Made by a program: the position numbers and the translations under genes
Shown here: positions 42,378 through 51,032 of the stretch, piece after piece
Layout of the letters: every line of letters starts with the position of its first letter
Numbering within the stretch: the first letter of the stretch is position 1
Source: Gemella sanguinis ATCC 700632
Lineage (GTDB): Bacteria > Bacillota > Bacilli > Staphylococcales > Gemellaceae
Assembly: GCF_000701685.1 (NCBI RefSeq)
Contig: NZ_JNJO01000002.1
Location: 1-64,000 of the forward strand
Direction: 5' to 3'
DNA: 64,000 nucleotides
The notes under the pieces: generated by a model
The model's input: only the letters and a program-made list of their open reading frames with translations
Databases searched by the model: none
What the model was told of the DNA's origin: nothing

Positions 42378-43538
42378 TTATTTTTTATTATAATACTCTA
42401 CTAATCCTAGGTAGTATTTCACACCTGTAGTTAATATTTTTTCGTCAAAATTAAATGTTGGTGTATGCAGTCCAGAAGTAAAATCTTTTTCTTTATTTCT
42501 TAGTCCTAAGAAACTATAATTTATTGGTGATAACCTACTAAAGAATGAGAAATCCTCTCCATATAAGTATGCCTCTTCTAATTCAATATAAGAAATCTCA
42601 TTATTACTAACTACTTCACGCATTATTTCATATGGTTTTGAATCATTAATAACAGCCGGGTATCCTTCAGCAAAATCTACCCTTATTTCAGCTCCAGTAA
42701 GATACTCTAAACCTTTTTTAGTATCTAGAATAGCTTTTTTTATAATCGCTAAATCATGCATACTATATGTACGAATAGTCCCTTCCATATAAGCATTTTC
42801 GGCGACTACATTCATAGCATCTCCACCATACATTTTCCCAATATGAATAATATTAGTGTTACGAGCTTTAGTATGCAGTGCATTTAATTTTAACATTTCT
42901 TGGAAAAACATTGTCGCAACATTTAATGCATCTATACCAGTATTTTTTAACCCTACATGAGCTGCTTTACCTTTTATGTATATTCTATACTCATTTGCAC
43001 TAGCCATTATTTCATTAGGTTTAGAAACAATATGATTTTCAGGATAATCTGGGTTCATGTGTAATGCATAACTTGCTAATATATTATATGGCGTAAAATC
43101 AAAGTCATCGATTAATAAATTCCCACCGCCAAATGTTTCTTCAGCTGGTTGAAAGACAAATATACTATTAACATATGTATCATTGTTTTTATAATAATCT
43201 GCCGCTTCTATCACACTTCCTAATAACATAGTTGTGTGCCCATCATGACCACAAGCATGCATTACACCATCTGTTTGCGATTTAAAATCAACATTATTCT
43301 CCTCTTGAATAGGTAGTGCATCTATATCTGCTCTATAAAGAACAGTATCTTTAGTCTCATTATTAGCATTTAATATAACTACTAATCCTGTTTCTAATGT
43401 TTCTTTATAGTCTATTCCATATTCATCTAAAACAGAAATTAGAAATTCTTTTGTTTTATATTCTTTTAAAGATAGTTCTGGATTTTGATGTAAATGTCTA
43501 CGCCAAGTTTTTAAGTTTTCTTCTGTTATTATTTTCAT
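42378..43538 (-). CDS. N-acetyldiaminopimelate deacetylase (M20 amidohydrolase)
   Basis: 386-residue dinuclear metal amidohydrolase. Metal-binding text H-A-C-G-H-D-G-H lies at about 94-101, with Y-R-A-D-I-D-A-L near 68 and Q-P-A-E-E-T-F-G-G-G near 130. By sequence alone it could be a hippurate hydrolase-like enzyme. Its place directly after dapH makes removal of the acetyl group from N-acetyl-LL-diaminopimelate the likely reaction. GAGAG lies before the ATG; the gap to dapH is 19 bases. Confidence 0.92.
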   Translation of the reverse strand: MKIITEENLKTWRRHLHQNPELSLKEYKTKEFLISVLDEYGIDYKETLETGLVVILNANNETKDTVLYRADIDALPIQEENNVDFKSQTDGVMHACGHDGHTTMLLGSVIEAADYYKNNDTYVNSIFVFQPAEETFGGGNLLIDDFDFTPYNILASYALHMNPDYPENHIVSKPNEIMASANEYRIYIKGKAAHVGLKNTGIDALNVATMFFQEMLKLNALHTKARNTNIIHIGKMYGGDAMNVVAENAYMEGTIRTYSMHDLAIIKKAILDTKKGLEYLTGAEIRVDFAEGYPAVINDSKPYEIMREVVSNNEISYIELEEAYLYGEDFSFFSRLSPINYSFLGLRNKEKDFTSGLHTPTFNFDEKILTTGVKYYLGLVEYYNKK

Positions 43539-43557
43539 TCTCTCATCCCACTTTTAA

Positions 43558-44259
43558 CTATAAGTTTCTAAGTTCAGCTATAATATCTACTTTTTCCCCT
43601 GCTACTTCATCACGTGTTTTAATTACTTTAGCTGGTACCCCAGCAACTACTGTTCCAGGTTCAACATCTTTTGTAACTACACTACCTGCAGCTACTACTG
43701 CATTATCTCCTATTTGAACACCTTCTAAGATTACTGCATTCGCCCCAATAAGAACATTATTCCCTACTCTTACAGGCGTTGCATTAGCTGGTTCAATAAC
43801 TCCAGATAGTACTGATCCTGCACCGATATGTGAGTTTTCTCCAACTTCTGCACGTCCACCTAATATAGCATTCATGTCGATCATTGTGTTTTTACCAATT
43901 TTAGCTCCGATATTAATAACAGCCCCCATCATAATAACCGCATTATCACCAATACTTACGTGTTCACGAATTGAACATCCTGGTTCTATACGAGCATTAA
44001 ACTGAGTTAAATCTATCATTGGTACACCACTATTACGACGATCATTTTCTAAACGATAATTTTTTACCGCTTCTTTATTATTTTCTAAAAATGCTGTCCA
44101 ATCTTCTAAATCAGCAAAGATAACTTTTGAATTACCTTCTCCGAAAACTTCTAATGTTTCTGGAAATTCCACAGCTGTATTAAAGTTCACATATACTTTA
44201 ACAGGTGTTTTCTTTTTTGATGTTGCTATAAATTTAATTATTTCTTCAGTTGATTTCAT
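43558..44259 (-). CDS. dapH: Tetrahydrodipicolinate N-acetyltransferase
   Basis: 233-residue left-handed beta-helix acyltransferase. The N-terminal helical domain (about 1-85) is followed by hexapeptide repeats ([28 protein letters not shown]) and a C-terminal segment with V-V-A-G-V-P-A-K. It acetylates the open form of tetrahydrodipicolinate in the acetyl branch of diaminopimelate synthesis. The deacetylase that follows completes the branch; the intervening aminotransferase is not encoded here. Confidence 0.95.
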   Translation of the reverse strand: MKSTEEIIKFIATSKKKTPVKVYVNFNTAVEFPETLEVFGEGNSKVIFADLEDWTAFLENNKEAVKNYRLENDRRNSGVPMIDLTQFNARIEPGCSIREHVSIGDNAVIMMGAVINIGAKIGKNTMIDMNAILGGRAEVGENSHIGAGSVLSGVIEPANATPVRVGNNVLIGANAVILEGVQIGDNAVVAAGSVVTKDVEPGTVVAGVPAKVIKTRDEVAGEKVDIIAELRNL

Positions 44260-44303
44260 TACTATCTCCTATTTATATTTATATTTTATTATTCTATCTT
44301 TTT

Positions 44304-45047
44304 TTATTCTATACCTAGTACATCTTTCATAGAATAAAGTTTTGGTTCATCAGTATTATTTAACCAATTAGCTGCAGTTACTGAACCTTTAGCAAACATT
44401 TTTTTACTTAGTGCAGTGTGTTTGATTTCTATAACTTCATCTTCACCTGCAAATATAACTTCATGTTCACCTACTATTGTTCCACCACGAACTGCATGAA
44501 TACCTATTTCTTTTTCACCACGTTTCATATCCCCGTGACGTCCATATACTTTATTGTATTCATCAGCATCTTTAACAGCATTTACTAACATTTTAGCTGT
44601 TCCACTTGGAGCATCTACCTTTTTATTATGATGTTTTTCTATTACTTCTATATCATAACCTAGTAGTAATTCACTAGCTTTTTTTACTAATTCTACTAAG
44701 ACATTAACACCTAAACTATAGTTACCAGCATATACTACTCCCACTTTAGTTGCTAGCTCATCTATTAAAACTAATTCTTCTGGTGTATGTCCGGTTGTAG
44801 CTACTACTACTTTTGTTAGTGTTCTAGAAGCATACTCTACTAAATCAGCAGTTCCTGCATGATGTGAAAAGTCTATAATCACATCAGCAATTTTTTCTAA
44901 ATCTGTATAACTTGTATAAGTTGGAAAAGCTTCTTCTAAAGCATGTTGTCCGACACCCGCAACTATTTCTATATCAGTACTTTCTTGGATATAATTTTTT
45001 AATACTTGACCCATTGTTCCATTATATCCACTTAATATTACGCGCAT
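44304..45047 (-). CDS. dapB: 4-Hydroxy-tetrahydrodipicolinate reductase
   Basis: 247 residues. A Rossmann start G-Y-N-G-T-M-G, the dinucleotide region I-D-F-S-H-H, and the substrate motif E-K-H-H-N-K-K-V-D-A-P-S-G-T-A near 147 are visible. It reduces the DapA product with NAD(P)H. The gene starts two bases after the dapA stop, giving coupled translation. Confidence 0.96.
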   Translation of the reverse strand: MRVILSGYNGTMGQVLKNYIQESTDIEIVAGVGQHALEEAFPTYTSYTDLEKIADVIIDFSHHAGTADLVEYASRTLTKVVVATTGHTPEELVLIDELATKVGVVYAGNYSLGVNVLVELVKKASELLLGYDIEVIEKHHNKKVDAPSGTAKMLVNAVKDADEYNKVYGRHGDMKRGEKEIGIHAVRGGTIVGEHEVIFAGEDEVIEIKHTALSKKMFAKGSVTAANWLNNTDEPKLYSMKDVLGIE

Positions 45048-45049
45048 AT

Positions 45050-45940
45050 TTATTCTCCTTGTAATGTATTAAGTCTTGCAATCTCTTGTTCAAGTTTTGT
45101 AGCTAACGTTGGGGCTACATGTGTCATTGGTAGACGATAGTGACAAGCTGATTTACCAATTAACTCTACACATTTTTTAACTGGCATTGGATTAGGCTCA
45201 GCAAATAACATGTGGATAAAGTCTAAATATTTTAGTTGTAATGCAAATGCTTTGTCTACTTGTCTTTCTAAAGCATATTTACACATTTCATGTGTCGCTT
45301 TTGGATAAACATTTGCTAAAACAGAAATAGTTCCTTTACCTCCAGCTAGAATAATAGGTACGTTAATATCATCATTACCAGAGTAGATATCTATTTTATC
45401 TCCTACTAAATTTCTAACAGCTAAAGTATGAGCGATATCTCCTACTGCATCTTTATAAGCTACGATATTTTTATGTTGAGATAAATGTAAGATTGTCTCT
45501 GGTGCCATTACCTGACCAGTTCTTCCTGGTACATTATATAATACAATCGGTAAGTCGACACTATTAGCTATTGCTTCAAAGTGTTCAATTAAACCTTGTT
45601 GGCTAGTTTTAATATAGTAAGGTGTTACTACTAATAGTGCATCTGGTCCTAATTTTTCTATTTCTTTACTTAATCTTATTGAGTGTGCTGTATCATTAAC
45701 CCCACTACCAGCAATTACTGGTATACGTCCTGCTACTTTTTTAATAGCGAAATCAATAACTGCTACTTGTTCATCATCTGGCATTGTTGAGCTTTCTCCA
45801 GTTGTTCCAGCTACGATAATCGCATCAGTTCCTTCTGCAATTTGGAATTCTATTAGTTCTCCAAACGTATCATAATCTACACTTCCATCTTCAAAAAATG
45901 GTGTTACTATTGCTACTCCGCTTCCTGTATAAATTGTCAT
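45050..45940 (-). CDS. dapA: 4-Hydroxy-tetrahydrodipicolinate synthase
   Basis: 296-residue TIM-barrel aldolase. G-T-T-G-E-S-S near 45, Y-N-V-P-G-R-T near 135 with the catalytic tyrosine, and A-Y-K-D-A-V-G with the Schiff-base lysine near 162 identify it. It condenses pyruvate with aspartate semialdehyde, the committed step to diaminopimelate and lysine. It follows lysA by 30 bases. The asd and aspartokinase genes that feed it are not in the window. Confidence 0.96.
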   Translation of the reverse strand: MTIYTGSGVAIVTPFFEDGSVDYDTFGELIEFQIAEGTDAIIVAGTTGESSTMPDDEQVAVIDFAIKKVAGRIPVIAGSGVNDTAHSIRLSKEIEKLGPDALLVVTPYYIKTSQQGLIEHFEAIANSVDLPIVLYNVPGRTGQVMAPETILHLSQHKNIVAYKDAVGDIAHTLAVRNLVGDKIDIYSGNDDINVPIILAGGKGTISVLANVYPKATHEMCKYALERQVDKAFALQLKYLDFIHMLFAEPNPMPVKKCVELIGKSACHYRLPMTHVAPTLATKLEQEIARLNTLQGE

Positions 45941-45970
45941 AATCTTATCTCCTTGTTATTTGTATTTTTA

Positions 45971-47263
45971 TTAAATGTCTTGTCTTATTAAATCTTCTAA
46001 AGTTTCGCCTTTAATTACCAGTCTACTAGTTCCATCTTTAATAAAAACTACTGGTAACTTTGGTAATCTATTATAATTACTACTCATACTGTAGTTATAT
46101 GCACCTGTAGATGGTACTATTAATAAATCATCTTGTTCTGCTTTTGGTAATTTAATATCCATTACTAACATATCTCCTGATTCGCAACATTTCCCAGCAA
46201 CTGTATAAACAGTATTTGCATCAGCATTCATCTTATTAGCAAGTGCTGCTTCATATTTTGCTTTATATAATGCATATCTTGGGTTATCTGCCATACCTCC
46301 ATCTACAAAGATATACTCACGTCCAGCGAAAGTTTTCTTAACCCCACCAACTGTATATAATGTGCTACCAGCATTACATGTTAAGCTTCGACCTGGTTCG
46401 ATAACTACTTTTTCTAATTCTAAACCAAAATTTTCACTTTCAGTTTCTATAACTTTAATATATTCTTGTAAAAATTCTCCAAGTTCAAATGGTTTATCCT
46501 CTTCAGTATAGTAAACTCCAAAACCACCACCAAGGTTTAATACTTTAATAGTAAGTTTTAACTCTTCTTCTACTCTTCTACTAAACTCCATTACTACTTT
46601 TGCAGCTTCATAAAATGATGATTTCTCAAATATTTGAGATCCAATATGAGAGTGGAACCCTAAAAAGTTTAAATTACTTTGGCCATTAATATCAGCTATT
46701 AAATCAAAGATAGTTTCATCATAAACTGAATATCCAAACTTAGAGTCATCTTTAGCTGTTTTAATATACTCATGTGTATGTGCATCTATTCCTGTATTGA
46801 TTCTTAGTAATACATCAACTATCTTTTTGCTTTCTTTAACTAAATCATTTATCATTTCATATTCGTAGTCATTGTCAATTACAATAGTTCCTACACCAAC
46901 TTCAATAGCATATTTTAACTCTTCACGAGTTTTATTATTTCCATGAAAATATGCTTTTGACATATCATATCCTGCTTTATAAGCCGTATGTATTTCACCT
47001 AAAGATACAACATCTACTCCTAATCCTTCACGATTAGCTATTCTTAAGACTTCTAAACAGCTAAATGCTTTTGATGCGTATAGAACTTCTGTTTTAAACT
47101 TTTCACTTTTAAAATTAGAGATAAATGTATCACATTGATTTTCTAACATATTTTCATCATAAACATAAAGTGGTGTCCCATACTTTCGCCTTAGTTCACT
47201 TACCGTGACACCCGATATTGCAAGCTCATTATTTTCTACTGTCATTCCATTAAAAAGTTTCAT
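45971..47263 (-). CDS. lysA: Diaminopimelate decarboxylase
   Basis: 430-residue fold-type III PLP enzyme that makes lysine from meso-diaminopimelate. The PLP lysine is in Y-A-S-K-A-F-S near 65. The G-G-G-F-G phosphate loop lies near 246, E-P-G-R-S near 288, and C-C-E-S-G-D near 355 supplies the active-site cysteine from the partner subunit. First gene of the operon, directly behind the lysine riboswitch, so the last step of lysine synthesis is encoded ahead of the earlier ones. Confidence 0.96.
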   Translation of the reverse strand: MKLFNGMTVENNELAISGVTVSELRRKYGTPLYVYDENMLENQCDTFISNFKSEKFKTEVLYASKAFSCLEVLRIANREGLGVDVVSLGEIHTAYKAGYDMSKAYFHGNNKTREELKYAIEVGVGTIVIDNDYEYEMINDLVKESKKIVDVLLRINTGIDAHTHEYIKTAKDDSKFGYSVYDETIFDLIADINGQSNLNFLGFHSHIGSQIFEKSSFYEAAKVVMEFSRRVEEELKLTIKVLNLGGGFGVYYTEEDKPFELGEFLQEYIKVIETESENFGLELEKVVIEPGRSLTCNAGSTLYTVGGVKKTFAGREYIFVDGGMADNPRYALYKAKYEAALANKMNADANTVYTVAGKCCESGDMLVMDIKLPKAEQDDLLIVPSTGAYNYSMSSNYNRLPKLPVVFIKDGTSRLVIKGETLEDLIRQDI

Positions 47264-47288
47264 TTGATTATCTCCTGTATTTTATATA

Positions 47289-47326
47289 AAAAATAGACCA
47301 CAAGAACAAAAGGTTCTTGCAGTCTA
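47289..47326 (-). terminator. Riboswitch-controlled terminator before lysA
   Basis: TAGAC-CAAGAAC / GTTCTTG-GTCTA stem with a T-run on the minus strand, placed between aptamer and gene as the expression platform. Confidence 0.85.
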
Positions 47327-47357
47327 GTTTATAATTCTATACTCATCCTCTTGCCCT

Positions 47358-47496
47358 TATTATAAAAAGCTCACCATGAAGAAAATGGGCATTTTCTAAT
47401 GACAGTGCTATGCCTATTCGACATAACCCCAGTGACACAAAATCACTTCGGCGACGCTACCTTTTAAATTAGTCATCGCGGCCTCTTTTTATAATA
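47358..47496 (-). promoter_or_regulatory. Lysine riboswitch (L-box) aptamer
   Basis: The closing helix pairs TATTATAAAAAG with CTTTTTATAATA. Inside it the minus strand has AGAGGCCGCGATGAC, GGTAGCGTCGCCGAAG with its partner CACTGGGG, GAATAGGCATAG and CTGTCATTAGAAAATG. These follow the conserved order of lysC-type lysine riboswitches. Lysine binding should favour the downstream terminator. Confidence 0.93.
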
Positions 47497-47518
47497 CTTA
47501 TCTATTTACGTTATCAAA

Positions 47519-47547
47519 ATCATATCACACATAAAAATCAATGTCAA
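47519..47547 (-). promoter_or_regulatory. Promoter of the lysine operon
   Basis: TTGACA, 17 bases, TATGAT on the minus strand. Confidence 0.78.
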
Positions 47548-47599
47548 GAGTTTTCTGAAAATTTATCGGAATTAAGGAAAAACGACCTATATGTTTGCT

Positions 47600-48064
47600 T
47601 CAAAAGTTATTAATAATATTTTTTATATTTTCTTTATCCTCTATTTTTTTCCATACCATAAAATACTCTTTTTCCTTCGTTATTTCATCAATGCTAGTAC
47701 TTTCAATTTTAAATCCTTCTTTTTTATAAAAACTTATAGCTCTAGTATTTTTTTGATATACATTTAGATGTAATCTTTCTTTTTTCTCCTTTACAAAGTC
47801 TAGTAATGGTTTTCCTAGGCCTCGTGATTGAACCTCTCTTGTTATAAATATGCCTTCAATATGTTCTTCATTAATACCTATAAAACCATAAACTTCATTA
47901 TTTTCAACATAAACATATACTTCTGCTTCCAATAGCATTCCTTTTACTAATTCATAATTTTTCTTCCAATATTGTTCATCTATAAACCAATGTGCCTGTA
48001 AATTAGTATTTAACCATATATTAGCAACACTATCTATATCATCCTTATGTAATTTCCTAATCAC
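47600..48064 (-). CDS. GNAT family N-acetyltransferase
   Basis: 154 residues with the GNAT outline: I-R-K-L-H-K-D-D-I at the start, the acetyl-CoA loop Q-S-R-G-L-G-K near 85 in V-Q-S-R-G-L-G, and the C-terminal N-V-Y-Q-K-N-T-R-A-I-S-F-Y-K-K-E-G-F signature near 105-122. Substrate unknown. GAGGGG precedes the ATG. It is a single gene lying beyond the lysine operon's promoter, on the same strand but separately expressed. Confidence 0.9.
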   Translation of the reverse strand: MIRKLHKDDIDSVANIWLNTNLQAHWFIDEQYWKKNYELVKGMLLEAEVYVYVENNEVYGFIGINEEHIEGIFITREVQSRGLGKPLLDFVKEKKERLHLNVYQKNTRAISFYKKEGFKIESTSIDEITKEKEYFMVWKKIEDKENIKNIINNF

Positions 48065-48266
48065 AGTTTTCCCCTCTCAAATTCACTATAATATTCTTCT
48101 TAGTTGATTATAACACATATACTCTAGTGTACTCCATTTAAAAAAGAATCTACTAGCTTAGATACTAGTGTATTATTTAGAATAGTTGACTATCAACTAA
48201 AAAGAAGATAATATATTAATAATAAGAAAATAAGAACTAATCACTTAAATCAAAGGAAGATAAAAT

Positions 48267-48587
48267 ATGATTGACTTTTCAAACAAAGATGACTTAAATA
48301 AAATTATTAGCGAAAATACTATTACAATTATTCAATACGGTGCTGCAACATGTATGCCATGCCACTCTATAAAAAATAAAATAACTACATGGCAACAAGA
48401 TCATAAAGACGTAGTTGCATACTATATCTCATTAGAAGAAAATATGGAAATCGCTGCTCAACGAGGTATTCTTTCGGCACCAACCGTAGAAGTATATATT
48501 GAAGGAAGACTTTCTATTCAAAAAAGTGGATACTTTAGTCTTGATGAAATACTAGATAAAGTTAGTAGTATTAGTGAACAGATATAA
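48267..48587 (+). CDS. Thioredoxin-like protein
   Basis: 106 residues with the thioredoxin fold and a C29-M-P-C32 active site in A-A-T-C-M-P-C-H-S. The cis-proline is in S-A-P-T-V-E-V near 75. The C-M-P-C dipeptide differs from the C-G-P-C of the main thioredoxin, suggesting a specialised disulphide exchanger in the cytoplasm, since no signal peptide is present. Single gene with its own terminator. Partner unknown. Confidence 0.9.
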   Translation: MIDFSNKDDLNKIISENTITIIQYGAATCMPCHSIKNKITTWQQDHKDVVAYYISLEENMEIAAQRGILSAPTVEVYIEGRLSIQKSGYFSLDEILDKVSSISEQI

Positions 48588-48596
48588 TAGAATTAG

Positions 48597-48637
48597 AAAA
48601 TAGCGTAACAGCCTTATTGCTGCTACGCTATTTTACT
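48597..48637 (+). terminator. Terminator of the thioredoxin-like gene
   Basis: AAAATAGCGTA / TACGCTATTTT eleven-base stem with inner CAGC/GCTG. The core resembles the hairpin at 913-947. Confidence 0.88.
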
Positions 48638-48820
48638 ATTAGATTCCTACGAATACTTTAACTATTTCTTTTACTATTTAAAAATTATATTATATTTAGT
48701 AATATATAGCACTTGTAAATGTAAGTAATTTTCATTTATTTTCCACATATTTTCACTAAGTTTTCATTTTATAGTTTCTCTCAATTTTCTTAAATTTATA
48801 CTATATATTTTTATTATTTA

Positions 48821-48829
48821 TGATATAAT
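48821..48829 (+). promoter_or_regulatory. Extended -10 promoter of the nucleotidase gene
   Basis: TGATATAAT gives a TG-extended -10 with no recognisable -35. A small TGCG/CGCA-type hairpin follows in the leader. The rest of 48640-48880 is AT-rich and shows nothing else. Confidence 0.55.
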
Positions 48830-48879
48830 TTAAGTATGCGTTTTTTAATGCGAATATATAAATTTCGGAGGATATTATA

Positions 48880-50868
48880 ATGAGAATGAGATCATCAAAA
48901 GTAGTAGTATTTCTACTTACGTTCTTTATTCTATTATCACAAGTATTTACTTCTTCGTTTGCACTTGCTGATAATAAAGTTCCTTTTACTATTTTCCATA
49001 CTAACGACATGCATGGTCGTCTTGGTTATGAAGAATATAAAGGAAAACCAACTTCTTTCGGTTCTGCTCGTGAGAAAGCTCTTATCGATAAAGAAAAGAA
49101 AGAAAATCCAAATAGAACTGTTATTGCCTTAGATGCCGGGGATGCATTACAAGGTTTACCAGTTTCTAACCAATCTAAAGGTCAAGATATGGCAAAAGCT
49201 ATGAATGAAATTGGTTATAAAGCTATGGCTGCTGGTAACCATGAGTTCGATTTTGGATTAGATACTGTAGAAAAATACAAAAATAACCCTCAAAATGGTG
49301 GGTGGTTAAACTTCCCTATTCTTTCTACAAACGTTTATAAAGATGGAAAACGTCTTTTTGAACCTTCTACTATTATAAACGAAAATGGTGTTAAAATTGG
49401 TATTGTCGGAGTTACTACTCCTGAAACAGCAACAAAAACTAACCCAACTGGAATTAAAGGTGTAACATTTAAAAAACCTATTCCAGAGGTTACAAATGAA
49501 ATCACTAGAATTAAAGATAAAGTAGATTTCATAGCTGTTCTTGCCCACTTAGGAGATGATACTACTACATTAGAAGATGAAAAAGGTTCTGCACTAGCAG
49601 CTGCTTTAAAAGCAAATCCTTTATTTGCTGGAACTTCTATTTTTGTAATAGATGGACACTCACACCAACTTATTCAAGATGAGGCAAGCTCTCCTGTACA
49701 CCACGTGCAAGCTAAATCATACTTAGAATACGTTGGAAAAATGACTTTCGATTATAACAAAGATACTAAAAAAATCGAAAACTTTAAATCTGTGATGTTA
49801 TCTGCTAAAGATAATGCTAAAGATTTAACTCCAGATGCTAATGTTGAAAAAATCGTTAAAGCTGCACAAGATGAATTTGCTGCTAAAGGAAATGTTGTTG
49901 TAATTGACAAATCTCCTTATACTTTAGAAGGAACTAGTGAAAATGTTCGTACTAAAGAAACTAACTTAGGTAACTTAATCGCTGATGCACTTTACAACTC
50001 AACTAAGTTTGATCACGAAAGTGACTTCGCTGTTACAAACGGTGGTGGTATTCGTACAACTCTTAACAAAGACTTACCTGTTACTGTAGGAGACATTATC
50101 AAAGTTATGCCATTCGGTAACCAACTTACTCAAATCCAAGTTAAAGGTTCTGATGTTAAGAAAATGTATGAGCACTCATTAAGAGCTCTTATAAATGAAA
50201 AAGATGGTAAAGAAGAACTTGACGCTCAAGGAAAACCACAATTAGGAAGTAACGGTGGATTCTTACAATCATCTAGCTCAATTAAAGTTGTTTTTGATCC
50301 ACATAGAAAAGCTGGAGATAGAGTTCTTTCTATCCATGTTTTAAACAAAAAAACTGGTGAATTTGAACCTCTTGATCCTAATAGAACATACTATGTTGCA
50401 ACAAATGACTTCTTAGCTGTTGGTGGTGATGGTTATACAATGTTAGGTGGAGCTCGTAACGAAGGTGGTGCTACAATGGATGATGTTGTTGTTAACTATA
50501 TTAAACAACTATCTCCTGAACAATTCCTTGCTTACCAAGATCCATTCCCATACTCTCGTATTATTCCTGGTATTAAACCATTTGTTCCAGAAACAAAACC
50601 AGCTAAACCAGTTAATGATGGTAAAGTAATTACTGATAACAATGGTGTTAGTCACCAAACAGGTCAAGCAGCTGTTCAAGATGCTCTTCCTGAATTACAA
50701 GTAGCTAATGCTAATAAAGAAGTTAAACACTTCAGAACAGCTAGTGCTATTAAAGGAAATGTTAAAACATTACCAAATACAGGTACTACTACTGATGCTT
50801 CAATGGTTGGTCTAGGACTATTAGCTGCAACATCTCTAGTTATTTCTAGAAGAAAAGCTAACAAATAA
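48880..50868 (+). CDS. LPxTG-anchored 5'-nucleotidase / metallophosphatase
   Basis: 662 residues. A signal peptide (about 1-30) is followed by a metallophosphatase domain with I-F-H-T-N-D-M-H-G-R-L at 38-48 and G-N-H-E-F-D near 116. The C-terminal 5'-nucleotidase domain (about 345-530, T-N-G-G-G-I-R near 387) and a proline/lysine-rich stretch follow. The sorting signal L-P-N-T-G (631-635), a hydrophobic helix and a basic tail (R-R-K-A-N-K) end the protein. Sortase would fix it to peptidoglycan. Family members hydrolyse extracellular nucleotides, and anchored relatives such as staphylococcal AdsA make adenosine; that role here is inferred. GGAGG precedes the ATG. Confidence 0.94.
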   Translation: MRMRSSKVVVFLLTFFILLSQVFTSSFALADNKVPFTIFHTNDMHGRLGYEEYKGKPTSFGSAREKALIDKEKKENPNRTVIALDAGDALQGLPVSNQSKGQDMAKAMNEIGYKAMAAGNHEFDFGLDTVEKYKNNPQNGGWLNFPILSTNVYKDGKRLFEPSTIINENGVKIGIVGVTTPETATKTNPTGIKGVTFKKPIPEVTNEITRIKDKVDFIAVLAHLGDDTTTLEDEKGSALAAALKANPLFAGTSIFVIDGHSHQLIQDEASSPVHHVQAKSYLEYVGKMTFDYNKDTKKIENFKSVMLSAKDNAKDLTPDANVEKIVKAAQDEFAAKGNVVVIDKSPYTLEGTSENVRTKETNLGNLIADALYNSTKFDHESDFAVTNGGGIRTTLNKDLPVTVGDIIKVMPFGNQLTQIQVKGSDVKKMYEHSLRALINEKDGKEELDAQGKPQLGSNGGFLQSSSSIKVVFDPHRKAGDRVLSIHVLNKKTGEFEPLDPNRTYYVATNDFLAVGGDGYTMLGGARNEGGATMDDVVVNYIKQLSPEQFLAYQDPFPYSRIIPGIKPFVPETKPAKPVNDGKVITDNNGVSHQTGQAAVQDALPELQVANANKEVKHFRTASAIKGNVKTLPNTGTTTDASMVGLGLLAATSLVISRRKANK

Positions 50869-50881
50869 TATTAAACTTTTA

Positions 50882-50918
50882 AAAGTAGTTTATACATACG
50901 TATAAGCTACTTTTTTTA
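50882..50918 (+). terminator. Terminator of the nucleotidase gene
   Basis: AAAGTAG-TTATAC / GTATAA-CTACTTT stem with a T7 tail. Confidence 0.88.
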
Positions 50919-51032
50919 TGTTTAACTTAATATATTGATTTTCAGAAAAACATTGTGTAAAATTAGGTTTGTATATACGAGAAAATTATCTATTCTTCGT
51001 TTTATAATAAAATTTTAACAAGGAGGTTTTTG

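Noticed and set aside
50902-51032. Possible riboswitch before the CPA1 antiporter
   Set aside because: The gap is short and AT-rich and shows no conserved core beyond the upstream terminator.
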